Below are positions 52,894-60,824 of a DNA stretch of 64,000 nucleotides, one piece after another (position 1 is the stretch's first letter; every line of letters begins with the position of its first letter). A model generated the notes under the pieces. The model had not been told where the DNA came from. It was given only the letters and a program-made list of their open reading frames with translations, and did no database searches. The stretch is from Paracoccaceae bacterium (GTDB taxonomy: Bacteria > Pseudomonadota > Alphaproteobacteria > Rhodobacterales > Rhodobacteraceae), in assembly GCA_017510335.1 (NCBI GenBank), contig JAFWNM010000014.1, positions 62,001 through 126,000 on the forward strand, in the 5' to 3' direction. The translations under genes were made by a program, and so were the position numbers.

Positions 52894-53787
52894 TTAGTCA
52901 CTTGCGTCTGCGCCACCTGCTTGCGTGATCAGGTCTTCCAAATGATCAGCCGCGGCCGCACCACGCAGTGACCGTTCCCAGAGCATCCGGGCAATTCCGT
53001 CATGCAACTCCACCGCCTCTGGGGCGGAGGTGACAAAGCCCACCCCAACGGCAATATTGGGGTTATGCCCCAGCCGGAACGGGCTGACAGTCAGCACTGA
53101 TTGCCCCCCCGACCGCGTGATCTGGAAACTGGTGGATGGAAAGGGCTCGGGCGATACGCCCAGTTGGATGCCGATATCAGGTTCGCGCAAAAGCCCGATG
53201 ATATGGCGCACCTCGCCCGCTGCTGCGCCCCGGCGTTGCGCGCGCAATTCATCCGGCAGGCCGTGCCGTCCTTCCAGCCCGTCGCGCAAAAAACTTTCAA
53301 TCTCGGTGGTGGAAATAACCGAAACCAGCAAGGGCCTGCGCAGCGCAAACTTCTGTTTTCTTTGCAAAAGAATATCAAGAATTCCTTGCGCTTCGACCTG
53401 CCTTTCGGCGGGGACGGATTCCGCGAAAACATCGCGCAAGATCGCATCATAGCGCTGTGTCGTCACCAGATAGGATATCGGGCTGAATAACCCGATGATC
53501 TGGTCGGCGTCATCTTCCACCTGGCGCATCCGTTCAAAATACGCCAGCGCGTTCGGAATATACTCGATCCCCACCCCCAGAAGCGTGGGCAGCGAAACCT
53601 TCAATTCCCGCGAAATCGACGCCAGCGTTTCAATTTTGGTGATCTCGCCCTTTTCGGCGCGATACAGCGCTGCGCGGGAAATGCCGATTCGCAGCGCCAG
53701 TTCTTCCGGCCCCAATCGGCGCCCGATCCGGTGCGCACGCAATCGCGCACCGATATCGGTGAAACTGATCCTGTCAATATCCGTCAC
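52894..53787 (-). CDS. XRE-family regulator with large effector domain
   Basis: Protein of about 297 residues. A GTG start follows GAGGAGCGTC. N-terminal HTH: RLRAHRIGRRLGPEELALRIGISRAALYRAEKGEITKIETLASISRELKVSLPTLLGVG. The remaining 200 residues carry a domain I do not recognise, with GIQLGVSPEPFPSTSFQITRSGGQSVLTVSPFRLGHNPNIAVGVGFV. It lies on the same strand 116 bases upstream of dctP and downstream of the THI5-like importer, so it may regulate either operon. Confidence 0.8.
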   Translation of the reverse strand: MTDIDRISFTDIGARLRAHRIGRRLGPEELALRIGISRAALYRAEKGEITKIETLASISRELKVSLPTLLGVGIEYIPNALAYFERMRQVEDDADQIIGLFSPISYLVTTQRYDAILRDVFAESVPAERQVEAQGILDILLQRKQKFALRRPLLVSVISTTEIESFLRDGLEGRHGLPDELRAQRRGAAAGEVRHIIGLLREPDIGIQLGVSPEPFPSTSFQITRSGGQSVLTVSPFRLGHNPNIAVGVGFVTSAPEAVELHDGIARMLWERSLRGAAAADHLEDLITQAGGADASD

Positions 53788-53905
53788 GACGCTCCTCGGC
53801 TTTGCGGCGCATGCCTGTCGTCTAAGTTCTGATACAAAACGCCATGGAACGCAACTGGCATAGACGCAAAGACGGCGCAGGCAGGTCCACCGGCAGTGTG
53901 CCGCC

Positions 53906-55480
53906 CTATTCCGTTGCGGCCATGCCCATTCTGGCAAGAACGCGCCGCTCGATCATCAGGACAATCTGATAAAACCCAACAGAGATCAGCACCGAAACGG
54001 CGGCCACTGTCCAGATCATGTTGAAATCCAGATAGCCGCGCGACTGGTTCAAAAGGTTCCCAAGACCGCGCCCCGTTGCCAGCCATTCTGCGATCATCAC
54101 CCCCAGAAGGGCGCGCGGGGCCGTCAGGCGCATGGCGGCAAACACATAGGGAATGGACGCGGGAATGGCCACAAGACGCAATTCCGCCCACGCTTTGGCC
54201 CCATAGGCGCGGGGCAATTCCACTGCCGCGCGCGGCACCAGCAAAAGCCCCTGCGCCATCATGACATAGGCCGGGAAAAACGTGACCGAGATTGTGACCC
54301 AAAGTGTCAGCGATGTGCCGCGCCCCAGTATCAGCACCAGCAAGGGCGTCAGGGCGACCAGCGGCATGGTCTGGGTGATCAGCGCGACAGGCATGAAGGC
54401 GCGTGTGAATTCCGGCAACAGCCGCGATGAGACAGCAAGCACAAAGGCAAACCCCATGCCCAGTATCATGCCTGCAAACGTAATGGGCAGCGTTTCGGCC
54501 AGGGCACTGAACAGCCTGCTTTGGGCCGTGGCGCGAAGCTCGCTTAGAAACAGGTAATGAATCACATCCCAAGGGGTTTTGCCCAGCATGGACGGAACAC
54601 TCAAAACCCGCAGAAAGGCCCACCAGACCACGAATGGCAGCGCAACGGAGCACAGAAGCAAACCGATGCGGTGCCACCATGGGCTGGGATCAACGCGCAA
54701 GGCCGGCGGCGCGGCGGGGTTCAGGGAAACTGCGCGACTGGTCCCGACAAGGCGTGCAGACAGCAGCGCAAACGCCACATAACTTAGCCCCGCAATAAGC
54801 GTGGCCACCAGCCCGATCCCCCATATCCGCGCAGGTTCCCCCCGCCCAAGCGATCCCAGCAAGTAAGTGCCAAGCCCCCAACGCCCGCCACCGCCGAATT
54901 CCGCAAGGATCGCCCCCAGAACAGCGGCAGGCGCGGCAATACGAAACCCCGACAGGATAGCAGGCAGCGCGCCACGCAGTTGCACCCGCCACAACACCTG
55001 CCACTTGGCCCCGCCATAGGCGCGCACCAGATTCGCCGCGCGGCTGTCATACTGGCTTAACCCGATCACCGTAGCGCTCATGGTCACGAAATAGACGCCA
55101 AGCGCGGCCAGCGTGATGCGCGGGGCCATGCCCGACAGCGTCAGCGCAAGGATGGGCGCGATGGCGATGGGGGGCAGCGCAAAGATTGCAATATTCAGCC
55201 CCCGCGTGATGCGCAGCAAAACCGGAAAGGTGACGAACAAGACGCCCGCAAGAATGGCAATCGTATTGCCAATCAAAAACCCGCTGGCCGAGGCTGAAAG
55301 CGTCGCCCAGATATGGCCGGGGTAATCGGCCCGGTCCACCCACAAACGCAGGACAATGGCGCTTAAGCTGGGCAAGGCCCCGCCCGCAACCAGTTTGAAC
55401 TGTCCGACCAATTCCCAAATCGCAATCAGCACCAGCGCGTTGCGCAGGCCTGGCCACCGCTGCCACAGGTCAACCCCCAT
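53906..55480 (-). CDS. Fused double ABC permease of the SsuC/ThiX type
   Basis: One 524-residue protein holds two permease domains in tandem. The first (about 1-255) has EAA loop [41 protein letters not shown]; the second (about 275-524) has [42 protein letters not shown]. Each has about six hydrophobic helices. Usually such transporters use one short permease as a homodimer, so this fusion encodes the whole membrane part in a single chain. It overlaps the ATPase gene by 11 bases. Confidence 0.87.
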   Translation of the reverse strand: MGVDLWQRWPGLRNALVLIAIWELVGQFKLVAGGALPSLSAIVLRLWVDRADYPGHIWATLSASASGFLIGNTIAILAGVLFVTFPVLLRITRGLNIAIFALPPIAIAPILALTLSGMAPRITLAALGVYFVTMSATVIGLSQYDSRAANLVRAYGGAKWQVLWRVQLRGALPAILSGFRIAAPAAVLGAILAEFGGGGRWGLGTYLLGSLGRGEPARIWGIGLVATLIAGLSYVAFALLSARLVGTSRAVSLNPAAPPALRVDPSPWWHRIGLLLCSVALPFVVWWAFLRVLSVPSMLGKTPWDVIHYLFLSELRATAQSRLFSALAETLPITFAGMILGMGFAFVLAVSSRLLPEFTRAFMPVALITQTMPLVALTPLLVLILGRGTSLTLWVTISVTFFPAYVMMAQGLLLVPRAAVELPRAYGAKAWAELRLVAIPASIPYVFAAMRLTAPRALLGVMIAEWLATGRGLGNLLNQSRGYLDFNMIWTVAAVSVLISVGFYQIVLMIERRVLARMGMAATE

Positions 55481-56243
55481 GCAGCACCTTCGCAATATCA
55501 TCGCACAGCGCGTGAAAATCCGGCTGGCCAAACAGTTCCGCTGCCCGCGGGCGCGGGAAGGGAATGTCGATCACTTCGGCAATACGCCCCGGTGCGGCCT
55601 GCATGACCACCACACGGTCGGCCAGAAACACGGCTTCATCAATGCCATGCGTCACCAACAGGGTCGTGGCGCCAGTTTCGCCCCAGATGCGCTGCAATTC
55701 TATGTTCATCTGACGGCGCAAAATCTGGTCCAGCGCGCCAAAGGGTTCGTCCATGAACAGCACTTGCGGGCGCGTGACCAACGCGCGGGCAATCGCCACG
55801 CGCTGGCGCATACCGCCCGACAATTCGCCCGGCAGCGCGTTTTCATACCCTTTCAGGCCGACCAGCGCGATAAGTTGCGCAATATCATCGCGGTAATCCG
55901 CCACCCTGCGCCCCAACACTTCCAGCGGCAGGGCAATGTTGTTGGCCACGTTGCGCCACGGCAGAAGCGCGGAATCCTGAAAGGCAACGCCTGTCACCCC
56001 GGCTGCGGCGGCCTGTTGCGGGGTTTGCCCACCAATGCTGACGCTGCCGCAATCGGCAGGTTCCAACCCCAGCAGAATGCGCAGCGCCGTGGATTTACCG
56101 CAACCAGATGGGCCGATAAGGGCAGTAAACGACCCCTGATCACAGTCCAGCGTGACATCGCGCAGGGCCTCTACGTCCTTGCCGCGCCCGCGATAGGTTT
56201 TGCCGATGGCTGTCAGCGAAATTCCGGCGGGCGCGGCGGTCAT
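55470..56243 (-). CDS. ABC transporter ATPase (SsuB/ThiZ-like)
   Basis: ATPase of 257 residues: Walker [11 protein letters not shown]-loop [14 protein letters not shown], signature [15 protein letters not shown], Walker [13 protein letters not shown] and H-loop [15 protein letters not shown]. This is the nitrate/sulfonate/taurine/thiamine-precursor subfamily. It is coupled to the binding-protein gene by a one-base TGATG overlap. Confidence 0.92.
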   Translation of the reverse strand: MTAAPAGISLTAIGKTYRGRGKDVEALRDVTLDCDQGSFTALIGPSGCGKSTALRILLGLEPADCGSVSIGGQTPQQAAAAGVTGVAFQDSALLPWRNVANNIALPLEVLGRRVADYRDDIAQLIALVGLKGYENALPGELSGGMRQRVAIARALVTRPQVLFMDEPFGALDQILRRQMNIELQRIWGETGATTLLVTHGIDEAVFLADRVVVMQAAPGRIAEVIDIPFPRPRAAELFGQPDFHALCDDIAKVLHGG

Positions 56244-57214
56244 CAGAGTTCCTCTAGCAAGGTGGTGTCGAACATGTCGCGGGTGCCATTGATGCCCACG
56301 CGCGCAAGCGCTTCAAGATTGGCCTCGATCCCTTCTTCGGTCATGGCCATGTAGCCTGCGGGCGACGCCATCAGCGGTTGCTGGGCGTGGTTGAAGAACA
56401 GTTCATTTTCCAGACTGCGGCCCGTTCCGGCAAACCATGTGTCCATCCAGCGCGGGGGCCACAGGTCGGGGTCTTCAAAATTCTCGACCCACCCGCGCCG
56501 CGAGGCGCGCAACCACCCCACCAGTTCCGCGCGTTTTGTGCGCAGGGTTTCTTCGGTCACCACCACAGTGTCATTGTAAATTGTGAACCCGAAATCATAC
56601 AGCAAGAAGGACACGGCTTCTTCGCCCATGGTTTCGATGGTGTAGGGCACGTTGGTCGTGAAATCGAGGCTGGCGTCGATTTCACCGCGAATAAGCGGCG
56701 TAGGGTCATAGGAATAGGGCACGATATTGACCTGCGACCGCTCGATCCCGTTGATGGCCAGCACGGCTTCCACCGAAATCGTGTTGACGGGGGGCACAGC
56801 GATCGTCTTGCCGATCATGTCTTGCGGGGTCAGGATCGGGGACTTGGCAAGGCTGACAATGCCGATGGGGTTTTTCTGGTATTGCGCCCCGATAATTTTG
56901 AACGGCGCACCCTGTTCGACAATTGCCTTGATCGTCGTGTCAGGCGTTGTCAGCGACAGGTCAGCGCGCCCTGCGATGATCGAACTTTCGGGAATGACAT
57001 CTGGGCCACCGGGCAGATAGGTCAGATCAAGCCCTTCTTCCGCGTAATAGCCTTGATCAAGGCCAATGAAATAGCCTGCAAATTCAGCATCATTGATCCA
57101 TGCGGACTGCATGGTGAACGGGGTTGTCGCACGCGCCCGACCGGGCAAGAAGGGCAGCGCCGCAGCGCCTGCGCTTGCCCCCAGAAAATGCCGGCGGTTC
57201 ATCTGAAGTCTCAT
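56243..57214 (-). CDS. NMT1/THI5-like ABC substrate-binding protein (Tat-exported)
   Basis: Periplasmic protein of 323 residues with a twin-arginine leader [25 protein letters not shown]. Mature N-terminus [31 protein letters not shown] and [16 protein letters not shown] are typical of THI5/NMT1-like binding proteins for thiamine pyrimidine precursors. The start ATG follows AGGAGAGAGAGCC. The cyclo-ligase paralogue precedes it by 32 bases. No TPP riboswitch was seen ahead of this operon. Confidence 0.88.
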   Translation of the reverse strand: MRLQMNRRHFLGASAGAAALPFLPGRARATTPFTMQSAWINDAEFAGYFIGLDQGYYAEEGLDLTYLPGGPDVIPESSIIAGRADLSLTTPDTTIKAIVEQGAPFKIIGAQYQKNPIGIVSLAKSPILTPQDMIGKTIAVPPVNTISVEAVLAINGIERSQVNIVPYSYDPTPLIRGEIDASLDFTTNVPYTIETMGEEAVSFLLYDFGFTIYNDTVVVTEETLRTKRAELVGWLRASRRGWVENFEDPDLWPPRWMDTWFAGTGRSLENELFFNHAQQPLMASPAGYMAMTEEGIEANLEALARVGINGTRDMFDTTLLEEL

Positions 57215-57246
57215 GGCTCTCTCTCCTGTTGGGGTTTGAATAATGT

Positions 57247-57984
57247 TCAGGCAAGACCCTGAATTCTTTGTAATTCCTGTAGTGGCGGGGTCTCAAGTAT
57301 CTGGCGGGGGTCAAGCAGGGGCCATTTTACGCCATGTGGCCGCTTTGCCCGGCGCGGCACTTCGTGCAATTCGGTGGGCGTGGCAATCCAGTCCACCAGA
57401 ATATCGGTTTCCGACGGGATCAGTTTTTCCTGCACCATCTGGCAGTCATGCACGACAGCCACGACGGGCGTGGTTTCATCAACCAGCCCCAGATCGGTGA
57501 ACATGCCCCATTCAAGATCGAAAAACCCGTGCCCCTTGCCAAAGCGCACCCCGTCAACCGACACGGCAGAGGCACCCGTGACCATGAAATCAAACCGTCC
57601 CCTGCGCGCGATTTCTTCCAGCGTGATGGGGCGGGCGAAATGTTCCATCCCATCCAGCCACGCGGCATAAAGTTCCGCGCCAGCAGGCACCATTCCCGGT
57701 TCCATCAGCAGAAAGCCCCGATAAATACCATATGTCGACATGACAAAGGGCTTGCCTGCCGCAATCATCCGGCGGCGCAGGTCCACAAGGCAGTTGTCCG
57801 GGGTTATGAAGGCAAATTCTGTTGTCTGATAGGCAGGAAGCGTCACAAGGTTGTCCGTCGCCACCTCGGACCCCTCGAAATCCGGGATCACCTCGGCAAA
57901 GTTCAAGTTAAAACGCGTATCTGGTCTGGCGACATCGCGCAGTTTCGACCATATTTGCTGCCGGATGATTTTGGACTTGGACAC
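57247..57984 (-). CDS. COG0212/MTHFSD-like 5-formyl-THF cyclo-ligase paralogue (second copy)
   Basis: Protein of about 245 residues. A GTG start (MSKSKIIRQQIW) is chosen since GGAGGGGCCC stands right before it; an ATG six codons upstream lacks such a site. It contains TLPAYQTTEFAF, GVRFGKGHGFFDLEWGMFTDLGLVDETTPV and VVAVVHDCQMVQEKLIPSETDILVDWIATPTE. As in the first copy the cyclo-ligase GxGxGYYDR is replaced by GKGxGFxDLE. It leads the THI5-like importer operon, which fits proposals that COG0212 proteins act in thiamine metabolism or salvage. Confidence 0.84.
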   Translation of the reverse strand: MSKSKIIRQQIWSKLRDVARPDTRFNLNFAEVIPDFEGSEVATDNLVTLPAYQTTEFAFITPDNCLVDLRRRMIAAGKPFVMSTYGIYRGFLLMEPGMVPAGAELYAAWLDGMEHFARPITLEEIARRGRFDFMVTGASAVSVDGVRFGKGHGFFDLEWGMFTDLGLVDETTPVVAVVHDCQMVQEKLIPSETDILVDWIATPTELHEVPRRAKRPHGVKWPLLDPRQILETPPLQELQRIQGLA

Positions 57985-57995
57985 GGGCCCCTCCT

Positions 57996-58031
57996 GTTTC
58001 ATTGTTTCATAATACTGAAACTGTCGTTTCA
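57996..58031. promoter_or_regulatory. Operator array of GTTTCA half-sites between the cyclo-ligase gene and rpiR
   Basis: Four half-sites occur within 36 bases: GTTTCA at 57996 and 58004, TGAAAC at 58016 and GTTTCA at 58026. GTTTCATAATACTGAAAC (58004-58021) is a perfect inverted repeat with a six-base spacer; TGAAAC-TGTC-GTTTCA (58016-58031) is its everted partner. They lie in the 88-base gap between divergent genes, one encoding an RpiR regulator, so autoregulation and control of the importer operon are likely. Confidence 0.65.
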
Positions 58032-58072
58032 ATATCGCAAGGAAAATCTGTGCGAAACAGCAAGAGGCAGGC

Positions 58073-58924
58073 ATGGCAACACGTTTGACGCTCAGAATTC
58101 AGGAACGCATGGCCCGCCTGACCCCGTCAGAGGCTAAAATAGCAGCAGTTCTGCTTGAGAATCATGCATTTCTGGAAACCCACACGGCGACCGAACTGGC
58201 CGGGCTTGCCGGTGTTTCCAAAGCGTCGGCGGCGCGATTCTTCCGCACGCTTGGCTACGCGGATTTTGACGAGGCACGCAATCAGGCCCGCGAGGAACGC
58301 AACCGCACCCAGCCATATGCCTATTCGGTCGCAACCGATGACAGGGTTGTTCTGGGGCGCACCTTGGGCGAGCATCTGGAACTGGAACTTACCAACCTGC
58401 GCCGCAGCTTCGAGGAGTTGCGCCCTGATCTATTGCGCGACACGGCCCAGCTTTTGGCAGATGCGCCGCGCGTGTGGTGTCTGGGGTTCGGGATGGAAGA
58501 AGGCCCTGCGCGGATGGCGCGGCTAATGCTGGCGAAGCTGCGGCCAAATGTTAATTTGCTGGGCGTTCACACGGGGTCCTGGGCGGAAGATCTGGCCATG
58601 ACAGGCCCGCGCGATGCGCTGATCCTGTGCTCGCTTCCGCCGCGCCCGCGTGCGCTTTCGGCGCTGACGACCTATGCACGCACGACACGGATGAATATTA
58701 TAACCCTGTGCGAACATGCGTTCATCCCGCAGGCGCAACGCTTTTCGCGCGTGATTTTGCCCTGCCATGTGGCGTCTTACGGGCAGGTTCCCACCCATGC
58801 GACAATGACCAGCATGCTAAGACTGCTGGCAATTGCCCTGCATGGCCAGATCGGGGATGCCGCCAGCCAGCGCAGCATTCTTATCAGCGACATTGACGAA
58901 GAACTGGACCTCAACGACCTGTGA
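58073..58924 (+). CDS. MurR/RpiR-family transcriptional regulator
   Basis: Regulator of 283 residues. N-terminal HTH: RLTPSEAKIAAVLLENHAFLETHTATELAGLAGVSKASAARFFRTLGYADFDEARNQAREE. C-terminal SIS domain: VWCLGFGMEEGPARMARLMLAKL, DALILCSLPPRPRALSALTTYARTT. RpiR SIS domains usually sense phosphosugars, but this one is coupled to a THI5-like importer. ATG follows AAGAGGCAGGC. It is divergent from the importer operon and followed by a strong hairpin. Confidence 0.9.
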   Translation: MATRLTLRIQERMARLTPSEAKIAAVLLENHAFLETHTATELAGLAGVSKASAARFFRTLGYADFDEARNQAREERNRTQPYAYSVATDDRVVLGRTLGEHLELELTNLRRSFEELRPDLLRDTAQLLADAPRVWCLGFGMEEGPARMARLMLAKLRPNVNLLGVHTGSWAEDLAMTGPRDALILCSLPPRPRALSALTTYARTTRMNIITLCEHAFIPQAQRFSRVILPCHVASYGQVPTHATMTSMLRLLAIALHGQIGDAASQRSILISDIDEELDLNDL

Positions 58925-58954
58925 AGACGGGCGGGGCCTGATGCGCAGCGCATG

Positions 58955-58987
58955 ACAGCGGCCGCACCATCATCGTGCGGCCGCTGT
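58955..58987. terminator. Bidirectional terminator between rpiR and the PRC-barrel gene
   Basis: ACAGCGGCCGCAC (58955-58967) and GTGCGGCCGCTGT (58975-58987) form a perfect 13-bp stem with a seven-base CATCATC loop. A run of seven T follows a few bases on at about 58995. It lies between two genes ending toward each other. The stem is unusually strong; the T-run is slightly displaced on the plus strand. Confidence 0.75.
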
Positions 58988-59013
58988 TATTCATATGTGC
59001 GTTTTTTTGGTGA

Positions 59014-59373
59014 TCAAGCAGTGTGGTGCGGCATTGCCTTGAGCTTTTCCTTGGTGGTGTCCAGATGGACACGAACCTTGGTTCCGCTGGTTTCGCGCTG
59101 CACGTCCAGTTGACTGAACGGCACCAGCACCGAATGGGCACCCATGCCCAGAAAACCGCCGACATCGATCACTGCCTCGGTGATTTTTCCATCTGCCCCA
59201 AGGTTCAGCGCATTGATAGAGCCGATGCTTTCATCTTCGCGCCCATAAACATAGGCACCTTCAAGGTCAGATGTTTTCAGATCATGCACGTCGACGCGAT
59301 CATAGCCTTCGCGCACGAAAGCGAAGGCGCCGCCAGTGCCGGTTCCAGGCTGGGTGTTGGATGCGTGTGTCAT
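59014..59373 (-). CDS. PRC-barrel domain protein
   Basis: Protein of 119 residues starting MTHASNTQPGTGTGG after AAGGAGAATGAA. From about residue 30 a PRC-barrel beta fold is visible: DLKTSDLEGAYVYGREDESIGSINALNLGADGKITEAVIDVGGFLGMGAHSVLVPFSQLDV. These small proteins are common in alphaproteobacteria, often stress- or envelope-linked; exact role unknown. Monocistronic, with the hairpin at 58955 as terminator and a 188-base gap upstream that shows no other gene. Confidence 0.85.
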   Translation of the reverse strand: MTHASNTQPGTGTGGAFAFVREGYDRVDVHDLKTSDLEGAYVYGREDESIGSINALNLGADGKITEAVIDVGGFLGMGAHSVLVPFSQLDVQRETSGTKVRVHLDTTKEKLKAMPHHTA

Positions 59374-59561
59374 TTCATTCTCCTTGATCCCGCAAATGCG
59401 GCACCAGTGGCGACAGGGGCCCCCTGCCGGGTTGCGACCAAGCATGACATTTCGGCACCTGTCCCGCGCGTTTGCACCGCGAACAGGGCCTGTTGTCCAG
59501 TCACGCTTCGTTACAAAGAAAGAACGCGTGCGCGCATTTGTCGTTCCACGCCAGCATCGCG

Positions 59562-60704
59562 TCAGCCAGGTTTTGCCAGAAAGAACCGGATCATCAACGC
59601 CGAGGCATCTGGCCCCTTCGTGTCGGTATATGATCCCGCCTTGCGGCCTCCGGACCACGCGTGCCCTGCGCCGGTCACACGCCACAATTCCACCGGCCCC
59701 ACCCCCGCCGATGCAGCATAGGTGCTTTTGACATAAGCGCGCCCGCGCACCGACCGCGACACCACGCAAGATGGGACCGCATCTTTTCCTAACGCCCCCG
59801 CGACAATGCTGCTGGCGTTGGACGGGTGCACTGTGCTGTCACTGCCCCCTTGAAAGATGATGCGGCGCACGGGGTCTGATAGCACTGTTATAGCGGGTGT
59901 GTGCTGGTCAGCGCTGCCATTGCGCATGGCCGACATGGCGGAAATCACATCATGCGCGGCCCCTCTGGCCAGGCCGGAATGGATACCGGCACCGGCAAAC
60001 ACCTCTGGATATTCGTCAACAAGAATGGCCGCCATCGCCCCCCCTGCCGACAAACCCGCCACAAAGGTTCTGTCCCGCACCACGCCGAATTCCTTCATCA
60101 GCTTGCGCGCCAGCGCTGCCAGAATAGCAGGCTCGCCCGAACCGCGCGCCTGATCACCGGGGCGGAACCAGTTCCAGCACGAAGCCGCGTTGTTTTGCCG
60201 GGTCTGGGCGGGATAGGCCACAGCAAGACCATGCTTTTCCGCCAGCTGGTTCATATGCGTGCCAGCGGCAAAATCATCGGGGGACTGGCTACAGCCATGC
60301 AGCATGATGATCAGGCCCTTGGGCCGTTTGGGCTGGCTGGCAGGCAAATACAACTTGTAGCGCCGCGCGCCAGCCGCGCACCGATACCGCCGCGCAAGAT
60401 AACGCGCCCCATCCGGAACCCTGGGTGCAGTCTGGCCCTTTTGCGTGCCTGCAAACGCGGCAGGCATCAAGGGCTGACCGGCGCGCAGCTGCGTCACCGC
60501 CATACCAAGCGATCGCCCCACCACCCTTTTGCGCGCGCTGCGCTGCTTGGCCAGTTTTGACGTGAGCGCGGCCAATGGGGCATAGGCAGCATCAACCATG
60601 GTGACGGCCATTGCCTTTTGGACTTTGCGAACGGCCTTGGCCTGCGCGCGCGGGCGCAACAGGCGTCTGGTGCGGCGCATCGACGCCACAAGACTGGGGG
60701 ACAT
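59562..60704 (-). CDS. PHB-depolymerase-family esterase (LpqC type)
   Basis: Alpha/beta hydrolase of 380 residues starting MSPSLVASMRRTRRLLRPRAQ after AAGGAAACCCC. The first 100 residues are basic and of low complexity. The catalytic domain has RRYKLYLPASQPKRPKGLIIMLHGCSQSPDDFAAGT, the nucleophile elbow GLSAGGAMAAIL, the loop FQGGSDSTVHPSNA with a likely Asp and the late His in RVTGAGHAWSGG. It resembles feruloyl-esterase/PHB-depolymerase relatives. No signal peptide is evident, so an intracellular polyester or oligomer is plausible. Confidence 0.87.
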   Translation of the reverse strand: MSPSLVASMRRTRRLLRPRAQAKAVRKVQKAMAVTMVDAAYAPLAALTSKLAKQRSARKRVVGRSLGMAVTQLRAGQPLMPAAFAGTQKGQTAPRVPDGARYLARRYRCAAGARRYKLYLPASQPKRPKGLIIMLHGCSQSPDDFAAGTHMNQLAEKHGLAVAYPAQTRQNNAASCWNWFRPGDQARGSGEPAILAALARKLMKEFGVVRDRTFVAGLSAGGAMAAILVDEYPEVFAGAGIHSGLARGAAHDVISAMSAMRNGSADQHTPAITVLSDPVRRIIFQGGSDSTVHPSNASSIVAGALGKDAVPSCVVSRSVRGRAYVKSTYAASAGVGPVELWRVTGAGHAWSGGRKAGSYTDTKGPDASALMIRFFLAKPG

Positions 60705-60824
60705 GGGGTTTCCTTGAGAAGACTCGTCGACATTGCCCGCCAAGGCCGTGCCAACCCGTTAAGATATGCTGCCTAAACGCCGCAATCGGGCTTATGTTCC
60801 CAAATCGCCCCGAAAGGCACCCTG

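Noticed and set aside
58002-58074. Longer N-terminus for the COG0212 gene at 57247
   Set aside because: It would cover the operator array and lacks a ribosome site, whereas the GTG at 57984 has GGAGG at proper distance.
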